From SIG78 sp036677805 (GTDB lineage Bacteria > Verrucomicrobiota > Lentisphaeria > Victivallales > Victivallaceae): a stretch of DNA of 64,000 bases. A program made the translations under genes and the position numbers. The stretch covers positions 186,001 to 250,000 of the forward strand of contig JAVBVS010000016.1 in the NCBI GenBank assembly GCA_036677805.1. Reading direction: 5' to 3'. Of this stretch, positions 53,597-61,964 are shown one piece after another (within the stretch, counting starts at the first letter, position 1; every line of letters starts with the position of its first letter). The notes under the pieces were generated by a model. That model searched no databases and was not told the DNA's origin. It saw nothing but the letters and a program-made list of their open reading frames with translations.

Positions 53597-55044
53597 AGTT
53601 TCAAATCTCCGCTTGCCAGCTGCGCGCCATCCGTCTCGCGCACAATCCGGAATTTTACGATATGCCATTCATTCAGCCGTCCGGTCTCGCGGATGGCGAC
53701 GATCAGGCGGTCACCGCGGACAATATCGGCAGCGAAAGCCACACTGGAGATCCCGACCAGCATTCCGGGCACGATCCGTCCGTCTTCCCGGAAACTCTCG
53801 GCCGCCGCCGCCGCCTGCGCCGCCAGCTCCGGCACCGCCGCACGGTCGAAAACCCCGACCGAATCCAAAAACCGGTTGTCGGCGCGGATCTCGGCCTGAA
53901 GCAGCGTCTCTTCGCCGCTTTGCAGCACGGTGTCAATCATCCCCATCGGCGCGCCATGGGGCAGAAGCCCGCGCGCATCGTGCGGCAGAAACCGGATTTC
54001 ATGCTGCCGGTCGGCGTTGAGCCAGCACAGCGGATCGGAGCCGAGATAATCGCCGGTCATCTGGTAAGCGGCGCCGCGGCAGCCGTAGCATTCCTCGCTC
54101 CTGGCGCATCTCCGGCACGGTCCCTTAAGTTTGCTGCGGTAATCCTTCAGATCGCGGATCACACTGCTCTCGGCCAGAATCTGCGCAACCGGCCTTTCCC
54201 GGATATTGCCCAGCACCGTAGTCACGCCGACGCAGGGCAGCACCTCGCCCGAGGCGTTGACCAGACAGGAGTAGAGGTGGCGGAAGCATTTCCCCCCGAC
54301 CAGCGGCGGCTGCGGCTCCCACTCCCGCCCGAATTCGCGGTCGATCGCGGCGATTTCCTCGAAAACCTCCCGCAGCCGCCGGGGCTCGACATGAAGATAG
54401 CGGTTCTGAAGCATCCGCCCCTGCGGCGTCATGATTTCAAAATAGGGAATGATGTCGTGAATCCGGAGCCACCGCCACAAGCTCGGCATGTCATCGACGT
54501 TTTCGCTGCAGATCACCGAACTCGCCGCCAGCAATCCGGGTTCGGAATAACCGGACTGCCGCAGGATTTCCAGCGCGCGCAGCGCTTTGTCCAGCGCGCC
54601 GGGAACTCCGGTCATGCGCTCCTGAACCTCAGGACGCAGCGAATTGAATTTGAGTACCACCCGCGCCCGGTAACGATAAAAAAGCGCCGCCAGCTCCGGC
54701 GTCAGCAGAGCGCCGTTGGTGAAAACCTCCGCCACCATGCCGCATTCGGCAATCAGCGCCAGTTTTTCCCCCAATCCCTGGTACAACAGCGGCTCGCCGC
54801 CCAGCACCACCAGCTTGCGCACTCCGAGCGCCGCCGCCTGCCGGATCACGGAATCGATCTCTTCGGAGCTCATGCACGGCAATTCCATTTGCGGTTCGCC
54901 GGCATAGCAGTAGGGACAGCGATAATTGCAGGCGCGGTTGAATTCAATCTCCATCGCCAGCAGCCGCCCGGCCGCGGCTGCCTGCCGGATCGCTTCGTCG
55001 CTGAAGTCGAAAATCGCCGCGCTGAATTCGTGAGTCATGGTCAT
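53578..55044 (-). CDS. Radical SAM/SPASM protein fused to an ApeP-like dehydratase domain
   Basis: 488 residues from ATG 55042-55044. Counting from a TTG two codons upstream, the radical SAM motif is CNYRCPYC (C41, C45, C48). A SPASM-like region has cysteines at about 255, 262, 273, 312, 315, 321, 324 and 342 (CFRHLYSC; CRRCARSEECYGC). From about residue 355 it changes to a hotdog domain, LLPHGAPMGMIDTVLQ with the His-containing LPHxxPM of ApeP-like 3-hydroxyacyl-ACP dehydratases, then AVPELAAQAAAAAESFREDG. This is a single frame. It implies that dehydration and a radical step act on the same ACP-bound chain. I know of no described enzyme of this build. Confidence 0.85.
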   Translation of the reverse strand: MTMTHEFSAAIFDFSDEAIRQAAAAGRLLAMEIEFNRACNYRCPYCYAGEPQMELPCMSSEEIDSVIRQAAALGVRKLVVLGGEPLLYQGLGEKLALIAECGMVAEVFTNGALLTPELAALFYRYRARVVLKFNSLRPEVQERMTGVPGALDKALRALEILRQSGYSEPGLLAASSVICSENVDDMPSLWRWLRIHDIIPYFEIMTPQGRMLQNRYLHVEPRRLREVFEEIAAIDREFGREWEPQPPLVGGKCFRHLYSCLVNASGEVLPCVGVTTVLGNIRERPVAQILAESSVIRDLKDYRSKLKGPCRRCARSEECYGCRGAAYQMTGDYLGSDPLCWLNADRQHEIRFLPHDARGLLPHGAPMGMIDTVLQSGEETLLQAEIRADNRFLDSVGVFDRAAVPELAAQAAAAAESFREDGRIVPGMLVGISSVAFAADIVRGDRLIVAIRETGRLNEWHIVKFRIVRETDGAQLASGDLKLCVSAS

Positions 55045-55046
55045 CG

Positions 55047-56330
55047 TCAATTTTTCCTGAAATCAAAAAAGCGCACCGGCTTGCGCGACACCCCGAAAAC
55101 CCGTGCCCGCGCCGTCGCCGGATCGACCGCCTCCACCGGCACATGCAGCCGGGTTCGACGATAAAGCGCCTCGGCGATCGCCGCCGTGGAACAACTTTCA
55201 TCGGCCGGCGCCACGAAAATCCGCACCTCGTCGCTCAATGCGGTCCCGGAAACCTCCATATAATACTCCGCCACCGCGCCGATGCCGTCAAGCACGGTGA
55301 AAAACGAATTCGGAAAAAGCGTCGTCCCCCGGATTTTGAGCATCTGCGCCTTGCGTCCGAGCACCGGGCCCAGCCGGAAGGTGTTGCGCCCGCAGCCGCA
55401 ATGCTGCTCCGGCACCAGAAACGACACATCGCCGGTGCGGAAACGCAGCAGCGGCATGCCGGTCACCTGAAGCGGCGTCACCACCACCTCGCCGGTCTCG
55501 CCCGGCGGCAGCACGTTGCCCGCATCATCGAGAATCTCCACCACCGCCAGATCAGCGGGCGGATGGCCGCCGGAGCGTATCGCGCACTCGGTAAAGCTGG
55601 TAACCATCTCCGACGACGCGTAGGTCGAGTGGGCCGCGCCGGGAAAATATGCTTCGAGCCGGGCTCCGAGCGGAGTCGGCTCCAGCTCCCGGCTGCGAAG
55701 CGGTTCGCCGATGCAGACGATAGTCCGCACCGAACCGCAATCATATCCGATTTCCGCCAGATAAGCGCCGAGCTTGACCAGAAAGGACGGGACGCCGACG
55801 ATCGCGTCGGGCCGGACCATCCGCATGATTTCGGCATGGCTTTCGAGCGTATTCAAGCCGTTGCGGATGGCCGCCCCGCCCATTTGCACCACCCCCGAAT
55901 AATAGGCCAGCCCGGCGATGAAACAGCGGTCGATGGTGCAGGTGAGCAGCACCCGGTCGCCCCGGCGCATCCCGGCGGCCAGATAGCCCCGGGCGTCATT
56001 GTAGCCGAGCCGCTGGAGGTCGTTTTCGGTATAACATATCTGGCACGGCTTGCCGGTGGTTCCGCTGGTGAAACTGATATCGGCGATCCGGTCCGCCGGC
56101 GCGGCGATGAAATCAAGGTTGTGCTCGGCCAGTTCGGCCTTGCCGGTAGTCGGCAGTTCGGCCAGCATTTCCAGCGTCAGCGGCCGTTCCGGCCAATCCC
56201 GGAGCAGCCGCCGGTAATAGGGCGAATGCGTCCGGCAATAATCCACATGCTCATTCAAAAGCCGCGTCTGTTCCGCCCGGATCGCCGCCGGTTCCGCGAA
56301 ATCCAGCCGCGTCTGCAGATCGAATTTCAT
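55047..56330 (-). CDS. PaaK-like AMP-dependent acyl/aryl ligase
   Basis: 427 residues. Adenylate-forming signature ISFTSGTTGKPCQICYTEND, then TIVCIGEPLRSREL, TYASSEM (PaaK-type substrate region) and the late motif FRTGDVSFLVPEQHCGCG with LKIRGTTLFPNSFF. The closest family is phenylacetate-CoA ligase/PaaK, so an aryl acid is likely as starter, activated as AMP ester and loaded onto CoA or the ACP two genes upstream. Its stop lies just before the radical SAM-dehydratase start; its own start overlaps the PlsC-like gene by ATGA. No ammonia lyase to supply an aryl acid is in the window. Confidence 0.9.
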   Translation of the reverse strand: MKFDLQTRLDFAEPAAIRAEQTRLLNEHVDYCRTHSPYYRRLLRDWPERPLTLEMLAELPTTGKAELAEHNLDFIAAPADRIADISFTSGTTGKPCQICYTENDLQRLGYNDARGYLAAGMRRGDRVLLTCTIDRCFIAGLAYYSGVVQMGGAAIRNGLNTLESHAEIMRMVRPDAIVGVPSFLVKLGAYLAEIGYDCGSVRTIVCIGEPLRSRELEPTPLGARLEAYFPGAAHSTYASSEMVTSFTECAIRSGGHPPADLAVVEILDDAGNVLPPGETGEVVVTPLQVTGMPLLRFRTGDVSFLVPEQHCGCGRNTFRLGPVLGRKAQMLKIRGTTLFPNSFFTVLDGIGAVAEYYMEVSGTALSDEVRIFVAPADESCSTAAIAEALYRRTRLHVPVEAVDPATARARVFGVSRKPVRFFDFRKN

Positions 56331-57127
56331 GATTCCAACGCGTCCCTTCCTTCAAGTTCCGCCATTCCCCGCCGGATCGTTTCGCGCACCTGCCGCTTCA
56401 GCACGAAGGCATTGGGCGCCCGGACCACCTCATCACGGGTAAATTCCCGCAGAAACGCCACCCGGACCGTGCCGCATCCGAACCGGAAACTCCGATCCGG
56501 CAGCTGCTCGTTGCCGACGATGCAGCAGGCATAAATCGGCGCCTCAAGCTCCCGCGCCAGTTTGAATACGCCGCTGCGGAATTGCCCCAGTTCTCGCGAC
56601 CCCGACCGCGTCCCCTCCGGAAACGCCATCAGCGCCACCCCGGAAGCGAAGAGTTCGCGCATCTGCTCCGTCATCGCCTCATAACTCATATTCGTAATAT
56701 CAAGATACCCGCCCAGCCGCGCGAAATAGCCGAAAAACGGCAATCGCATCGGCCAGCCGTTGACCGCCTGAACCAATTCGCTGAAGCCCAGCGCCGCCAT
56801 CAGGAACGGATCCGATCCCGAGCGGTGGTTGAACACCCAGACCCCGGACGGACGCCGCCGGCAAGCCTCGGGATTGACCACCCGGACCCGGACCCACGGC
56901 CACACCGCGACATGGATCATCAGCCGTCCGTACCACCAGATCAGCCGCCGGCAGAATCGTCCGCAGCCGCGCCGCGAGCCGAATCCGAGCACCACCAGAA
57001 ACGGCCCCGCCGTCACCAGGCAGAAACATACCGTCCAGAATCCCATCGCCAGATAAATCGGCAATGTCGGTCGGAATTTTCCCGGTCGCATCGCTGCGGC
57101 CGCCGTTTCCGGCGCTGGTTTGTCCAT
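56327..57127 (-). CDS. PlsC-like 1-acylglycerol-3-phosphate acyltransferase
   Basis: 266 residues with an N-terminal membrane helix (LPIYLAMGFWTVCFCLVTAG). The HX4D catalytic box is VFNHRSGSDPF (H101, D106) and FPEGTRSG (near residue 175) is the second family block. It transfers an acyl group from ACP or CoA to a lysophospholipid-like acceptor, here probably the polyene acyl chain to a glycerol-type lipid. It overlaps the ligase gene by four bases and follows the ACP gene by 16 nt. Confidence 0.92.
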   Translation of the reverse strand: MDKPAPETAAAAMRPGKFRPTLPIYLAMGFWTVCFCLVTAGPFLVVLGFGSRRGCGRFCRRLIWWYGRLMIHVAVWPWVRVRVVNPEACRRRPSGVWVFNHRSGSDPFLMAALGFSELVQAVNGWPMRLPFFGYFARLGGYLDITNMSYEAMTEQMRELFASGVALMAFPEGTRSGSRELGQFRSGVFKLARELEAPIYACCIVGNEQLPDRSFRFGCGTVRVAFLREFTRDEVVRAPNAFVLKRQVRETIRRGMAELEGRDALES

Positions 57128-57143
57128 AAAATCGGAGTTTTCG

Positions 57144-57425
57144 TTATTTGGCGGCGATTTTAGCGGCGAATTCCGGATTCTCCGCCGCCAGTCTGATAAA
57201 GAAACCGTATACGTCGCCCACGGTCACGATCTTCCGGATCTCCTCATTCTGTTTCAGCGGAATGCCGAACTTGCGCTGCAATCCGATCACCAGGTCCACA
57301 ATATCCAGACTGTCCAATCCCAGGTCCTTGAAAATTTCCTTTTCCGGCGCCAGATCGGCGGGGTCAAGCTCGAACTGTTCGATAAAAATCGAATCGATCA
57401 GCGCCCTGATTTCGTCATTGGTCAT
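57144..57425 (-). CDS. Acyl carrier protein
   Basis: 93 residues. Four-helix ACP pattern with the phosphopantetheine attachment site LGLDSLDIVDLV (S39) after EKEIFKDL. It is the only ACP of the operon and carries the growing chain to the ketosynthases, ketoreductase, dehydratases and acyltransferases. The C-terminal part (IRKIVTVGDVYGFFIRLAAE) is longer than in housekeeping AcpP. The distinct sequence and position mark it as a specialised ACP. Confidence 0.95.
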   Translation of the reverse strand: MTNDEIRALIDSIFIEQFELDPADLAPEKEIFKDLGLDSLDIVDLVIGLQRKFGIPLKQNEEIRKIVTVGDVYGFFIRLAAENPEFAAKIAAK

Positions 57426-57462
57426 CTTAGCCTCGTTCCCACATATGGTTATTGCCGTAAAC

Positions 57463-58698
57463 TCACCGTAAATTCTTCACCGCCAGCACCGCATTCACTC
57501 CGCCGAAGGCAATGGCAGTCTTCAGCGCGATGCCGACCCGCCCCGGACGCAGCCGCGTCACATGGTCAAGACCGGCGCAATCCGCCGCCGGTTCTTCCAG
57601 ATTCAGCGTCGGCAGCAATTCGCCGTGACGGAACATTTCGCACAAGGCCGCCAGTTCCAGCGCCCCGGAGGCTCCCAGCGTATGGCCGAGATGGCCCTTC
57701 ATCCCCGCCACCGGCACCCCGCCGCCGAAAACCGTCCGCAGCGCCGCCGCCTCCTCACAATCGCCCGCCAGCGTCGCCGTGGCATGGGCGCTGATGTAAT
57801 CGACCGCCGCCGGAGCGATGCCGGCATCCGCCAGCGCCAGACGGATGCAGCGCTCGATCGACCGCGCATCGGACTGGCTGACATGGACGCCATTGGCATT
57901 GGTCGCATAACCGATGATCTCCGCCAGCGGCTCGGCTCCGCGCCGCCGCGCGTGTTCGTACTCCTCCAGCACCACAATTCCCGCGCCCGCGCCGCAGACC
58001 AGTCCGCTGCGCCGCGCATCAAAGGGGCGCGAGGCGGCTTCCGGCGCAAACGCGCCGCCGCCCTCCGCCAGTGCAGACAGCAGCGCAAACGATCCCGACG
58101 CCGCCGGCGTCACCTCGTCGCTGCCGCCGGCGAACATCACCTCCTGGCGTCCCATCCGAATCTGTTCATACGCCGCGCCGATCGCCTGAGCGCCCGACGC
58201 GCACGCCGAACAGGGCGAAAGCATCACCCCGGTCAAACCCAGCAGATTGCCGACATTCAGCGCCGACGAGTGGGATACGCACTTGAAAAACTGCATCGCG
58301 GGCATCTCCTCGCGCCGCCCCGCAAGCAGGATTTCCGTCGCCTCGATGATGCTCCGCGAGCTACCCATGGTCGAACTCACCGCACACCCGACGCGGCCGG
58401 ACGCCAGCAACGCATCATCCAGCCCGGCCATCGCCCGCGCTTCCAGCGCCGCCAGCGCCGCATAGACCGCGGCATCGCCCATGGCGCGCCGGAATTTGCG
58501 CGGAATCGCCCGGACGCGCTCCTCGTCGACCGCGACCGGCGCGGCCAGCGGAATTCCGGCGAATTCGCCGCTCCACTCCGGCATCGCCCGCACCGCGCTT
58601 CGTCCGGTGCGCAAAGCGTCATAGAGCGCCCCGGGCGTATCGCCCAGAGCGCTCGTCACTCCCATTCCGGTAATCACCACCCGCCGCCGGTCCGTCAT
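57463..58698 (-). CDS. Beta-ketoacyl-ACP synthase (FabF/KAS II type)
   Basis: 411 residues from ATG 58696-58698, chosen because the FabF start MTDRRRVVITGMGV begins there (ATG 15 nt upstream is also possible). Catalytic residues are C166 in SPCSACASGA, H305 in ISAHATATLAG, and K334 and H339 in MKGHLGHTLGASG. Together with the second ketosynthase at 47922 the operon has two independent condensing enzymes, as in APE loci. It lies between the CrtI-like oxidoreductase and the ACP. Confidence 0.93.
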   Translation of the reverse strand: MTDRRRVVITGMGVTSALGDTPGALYDALRTGRSAVRAMPEWSGEFAGIPLAAPVAVDEERVRAIPRKFRRAMGDAAVYAALAALEARAMAGLDDALLASGRVGCAVSSTMGSSRSIIEATEILLAGRREEMPAMQFFKCVSHSSALNVGNLLGLTGVMLSPCSACASGAQAIGAAYEQIRMGRQEVMFAGGSDEVTPAASGSFALLSALAEGGGAFAPEAASRPFDARRSGLVCGAGAGIVVLEEYEHARRRGAEPLAEIIGYATNANGVHVSQSDARSIERCIRLALADAGIAPAAVDYISAHATATLAGDCEEAAALRTVFGGGVPVAGMKGHLGHTLGASGALELAALCEMFRHGELLPTLNLEEPAADCAGLDHVTRLRPGRVGIALKTAIAFGGVNAVLAVKNLR

Positions 58699-58736
58699 TT
58701 CACCGCAATCCATAGTTTCGTCACAATCCCATCCGG

Positions 58737-60218
58737 TCAGACATCCCGGATCACCGCATGATACGTCTGCTCTCCGACCATCTGCCGGAACAGCAGAAAC
58801 GACGCCATCATCGTCCCCAGCACACCGGGAATCAGCGCCCCATGTCCCAGCGCATAAAAATTGCGCACCGGCAACCGCCCGAACAATCGCGGCTCGCCCA
58901 ATTTCTGCCGCACCCCGTAGGCGCATCCCGTCGGCGGCACATAATCACGGCAGCTCAGGAGCGACGAACTCGCCAGCACCCGGAGTTTGCCGCGATATTG
59001 CGGATAAGCCCGAAAGACTTCCGCCAGCACCGTTTCGGTCATCCGCTCCTTGTATTCCCGATAAGCCGGATCGGACTCCCGGTCCGGCATGCCTTCCCAC
59101 TGCCGCGTTTCCGCCGGATAGGCGGTCCGAAACGCCGTCAGCGTGGTCACCGGGCGCCCTTCCGCATCGACTTCGTGCGCGCTCACCATGCCGGTGCCGC
59201 TGGCCCCGCGGCCGGGCAACAGAATCCGGTTCAAGTCCGCCGTCGACATATAGGAGGTCAGCTCCGACGGCGCCTTCAGCGCCTCGTCAAGCACCCCGAA
59301 AACCGAAAAAAAGCCGCAGCTGTCCTCCAGCGCCGCCACCCGTTCCCGAAAGAACGCATTGCCGACGCGCTCCGGCAGCAGACGCAGGATCGACCGCGGA
59401 TGAATCGCCAGAAACATCGCGTCGAACTCCAGTTCGCCGCCGTCGCTCAATCCCACCCGGCGGCACTCCCGCCCGGACCATTCCAGACATTCCGTCACCG
59501 TCACCCCGGTCCGCACCGTGATGCCCAGCCGCGCCGCCTCGCGCCGGAAGCCCTCCAGAAAAGCATCGCCCCCGCGCCGGACCCGCGCAATATGGTTGCC
59601 CAGTCCGTAACTCACCCGGCAATGATGCGTAACCGAGGTTTCGCAGGGCGGCGTCCCGTGGCACATGGCGGCGCTGCTCAGCACCGCACGCAATTCCCCG
59701 GTTACGCCCAGTTTGTCCAGATAATCGTCCAGGGTCAGAAAATCGTACTCGTTGAGCATCAGCTTGCCCGCGACATCGCCGTCACGCAAATCGAACATCG
59801 GCGTATGCTCAATCACCTCCCGCTCGCACCGGTAATAGGCTTGAATCCGTTCGCGCTGCTCCGGATACTCTTCCGACAGGTAGTCGGCGACCGCCTGCCA
59901 GCCGCCGCCGGGCAAGGTCAGGCCGCGGCCGGTGTCGCCGAAGAATATCCGGCTGCCGAACGCCTCCTCATGCACCACATCGTCGATGCGCAGCACCCGC
60001 AGCATCTGCGCCAGCACATTTTCAAAACCGCCGGTGAAATGGAATCCGGTGTCGAACGGCACCCCTTCCCGGCGGAAGCGCTGGAGATACCCGCCGATGC
60101 GCGGCGTAATTTCAAGCAACGTCACCCGGCGGCCGGCGGCAGCCAGCAAAAGCGCCATCGTCAGACCGCCCGCGCCGGCGCCCACCACCACCGCATGTTG
60201 ATTGTTCAAACTCGTCAA
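58737..60218 (-). CDS. CrtI/phytoene-desaturase-like FAD oxidoreductase
   Basis: 493 residues; TTG start at 60216-60218 with GGAG upstream (no in-frame ATG fits). N-terminal dinucleotide motif AVVVGAGAGGLTMALLLAAA, then ITPRIGGYLQRFRREGVPFD, typical of the CrtI/retinol-saturase group. The late motif NFYALGHGALIPGVLGTMM is the FAD-adenine end. In carotenoid enzymes these introduce or isomerise conjugated double bonds. In an ACP-based lipid operon it could desaturate the chain; such desaturase homologues also occur in the proposed ladderane loci of anammox bacteria. Confidence 0.9.
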   Translation of the reverse strand: MTSLNNQHAVVVGAGAGGLTMALLLAAAGRRVTLLEITPRIGGYLQRFRREGVPFDTGFHFTGGFENVLAQMLRVLRIDDVVHEEAFGSRIFFGDTGRGLTLPGGGWQAVADYLSEEYPEQRERIQAYYRCEREVIEHTPMFDLRDGDVAGKLMLNEYDFLTLDDYLDKLGVTGELRAVLSSAAMCHGTPPCETSVTHHCRVSYGLGNHIARVRRGGDAFLEGFRREAARLGITVRTGVTVTECLEWSGRECRRVGLSDGGELEFDAMFLAIHPRSILRLLPERVGNAFFRERVAALEDSCGFFSVFGVLDEALKAPSELTSYMSTADLNRILLPGRGASGTGMVSAHEVDAEGRPVTTLTAFRTAYPAETRQWEGMPDRESDPAYREYKERMTETVLAEVFRAYPQYRGKLRVLASSSLLSCRDYVPPTGCAYGVRQKLGEPRLFGRLPVRNFYALGHGALIPGVLGTMMASFLLFRQMVGEQTYHAVIRDV

Positions 60219-60248
60219 GCTCCATCTCCGCCGCCGGCCGAAAATACG

Positions 60249-60992
60249 CTACATGGCCAATCCGCCGTTGACCGCCAGCACCTGCCCGTGAATATAGCCG
60301 CTGTCCGGTCCGCACAAAAAACTCACCGCGCCCGCCACCTCGTCGACCGCGCCCGGCCGGTTCAGCGGAATCAGCGGCAAAACCTTGTCCAGCGGCACTT
60401 CGCGGGTCATTTCCGTCGCGATGAATCCGGGCGCGACCGCATTGACCAGGACATTCTTGCGCCCCACTTCGCGCGCCAGCGCCCTGACCGCGCCGATCAG
60501 ACCGGCCTTCGCCGCCGAATAATTGACCTGCCCGGCCTGACCGACCTGTCCGGAAACCGAACTGACCGCCACAATCCGCCCCGACTTCCGCGCCAGCATG
60601 CCGAAAAGCAACGGCTGGACGGTATTGTAAAAACCGCCGAGATTGACTTCGAGCACTTCATTCCACTCCTCCGGCCCCATGAATACCCAGAGATTGTCCC
60701 GCGCCACGCCGGCGTTGTAAACCACCGCGTCCGGAGCGCCGGATTCGCCGAATTCCGCATCATAGGCCGCCTGAATGGCGGCGCGGTCGCGGACATCGAA
60801 CGTCAACAGGCGGAATCCGCGTCCCGAATTCCGCACCAGCGCCTCCGTCTCCCGGGCCATCTCGTCACACCGGCGGGCAGTCGCCACAATGTCGAAACCA
60901 TCTTGGGCCAACCGCTGCGCGACCGCGCGGCCGATGCCGCGCACCCCGCCGATCACCAGCGCCGTCCGAATTTTATTTTCCGGAAAATTCAT
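60249..60992 (-). CDS. 3-oxoacyl-ACP reductase (FabG-like SDR)
   Basis: 247 residues. Rossmann motif ALVIGGVRGIGRAVAQRLAQ, NAG in VVYNAGVARDN, and catalytic Ser-Tyr-Lys in VSSVSGQVGQAGQVNYSAAK. It reduces the 3-keto group with NADPH after each condensation. It is the first gene of the operon (promoter candidate at 61040-61067), in keeping with a complete engine encoded by the row. Confidence 0.95.
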   Translation of the reverse strand: MNFPENKIRTALVIGGVRGIGRAVAQRLAQDGFDIVATARRCDEMARETEALVRNSGRGFRLLTFDVRDRAAIQAAYDAEFGESGAPDAVVYNAGVARDNLWVFMGPEEWNEVLEVNLGGFYNTVQPLLFGMLARKSGRIVAVSSVSGQVGQAGQVNYSAAKAGLIGAVRALAREVGRKNVLVNAVAPGFIATEMTREVPLDKVLPLIPLNRPGAVDEVAGAVSFLCGPDSGYIHGQVLAVNGGLAM

Positions 60993-61039
60993 CTGTCCCC
61001 GATTGCCCGTTCTGCCGAAAATTTAAAATACATGGTCAT

Positions 61040-61067
61040 ACAATACAGCAAAAGAAACCCTTTTCAA
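61040..61067 (-). promoter_or_regulatory. Possible promoter of the lipid operon
   Basis: TTGAAA (61062-61067), 16-bp spacer, TATTGT (61040-61045) on the minus strand, about 50 bp before the FabG-like start codon. The -10 match is moderate. Confidence 0.45.
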
Positions 61068-61089
61068 TAACGTTCCCTGAAAAAAGCAT

Positions 61090-61120
61090 AAAAAAACCGC
61101 GCCGGAATTCCCCGGCGCGG
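61090..61120 (-). terminator. Intrinsic terminator after the peroxiredoxin gene
   Basis: CCGCGCCGG / CCGGCGCGG, nine base pairs, six-base loop, then seven T on the minus strand. It insulates the lipid operon from the peroxiredoxin gene. Confidence 0.92.
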
Positions 61121-61145
61121 CGGACTCGCGACATTGCGCTCCGAC

Positions 61146-61730
61146 TCAATGATGCTTGGCGATGTATGCCTTGACCCCGGCGGCATTGGGATGAACCGCA
61201 GCGTCTCCCTCGTGCCAGTCGGCCGGACAGACATCGCCGTAGGCTTCGTAGAATTGCAGCGCCTTGACCATGCGCAACGTCTCATCGACACTGCGGCCGA
61301 GCGGCAGATCGTTGACCACCTCGTGCCGGACGATGCCCTCCTTGTCGATCAGGAACAGACCGCGCAAAGCCAGAGAATCGTTCAGCAATACGCCGTAATC
61401 CGTGGAAATCTTCCGCGACATGTCCGATACCATCGGGAAACTCACCGGCCCGATCCCGCCGTGCCGGCGATCGGTATTGCGCCAGGCGTAGTGGGCATAG
61501 ATCGAATCGACCGAAACCGAAACCACTTCGGTATTGAGCGGCAAAAAATTCGCGAGCGCGCGGTCGAAAGCCAGAATTTCCGTCGGACAGACGAAGGTGA
61601 AATCCAGCGGATAGAAAAACAGGATCACGTATTTGCCGCGCCAGTTCGACAACGTGAACTTATCGATCGACCCATCCGCCAGCACCGCTTCGGCGGTGAA
61701 ATCCGGCGCCATTTTCGTAACCAGACTCAT
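61146..61730 (-). CDS. 2-Cys peroxiredoxin (AhpC/Prx1 type)
   Basis: 194 residues. Peroxidatic C48 lies in PLDFTFVCPTE and resolving C168 in GDVCPADW, with the GGIG element near residue 92, as in typical 2-Cys enzymes. It reduces hydrogen peroxide and alkyl hydroperoxides with thioredoxin or AhpF. The start follows GGAGTGGGGAATT. It lies upstream of the lipid operon on the same strand but behind its own terminator. Confidence 0.95.
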   Translation of the reverse strand: MSLVTKMAPDFTAEAVLADGSIDKFTLSNWRGKYVILFFYPLDFTFVCPTEILAFDRALANFLPLNTEVVSVSVDSIYAHYAWRNTDRRHGGIGPVSFPMVSDMSRKISTDYGVLLNDSLALRGLFLIDKEGIVRHEVVNDLPLGRSVDETLRMVKALQFYEAYGDVCPADWHEGDAAVHPNAAGVKAYIAKHH

Positions 61731-61879
61731 AATTCCCCACTCCTTTCCCAGTCGGAAAAACTCTCCGGTTTAGACCGCGTTTCGACCGGCAAAGTTCTTC
61801 GTATCCCCCGATATCGCATCGTATTTTTTTATTTTTTCTGCTCGGCGGCAATCGTTGCCGAAATCATTCCCCAAGCGAT

Positions 61880-61907
61880 TTGCTATTTCAGGAAAGCGGT
61901 GTACATT
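61880..61907 (+). promoter_or_regulatory. Possible promoter of the symporter gene
   Basis: TTGCTA (61880-61885), 16-bp spacer, TACATT (61902-61907). Confidence 0.35.
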
Positions 61908-61964
61908 ATCGAAACAATTTGCAAATTCAATCAACAACGATCAATTTCCATCACGGGAGGAGAA

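Noticed and set aside
42637..60992. Standard aryl polyene cluster
   Set aside because: The export half fits, but no ammonia lyase is present in the window and three radical SAM proteins and a CrtI-like oxidoreductase are extra, so I did not label it plainly as APE.
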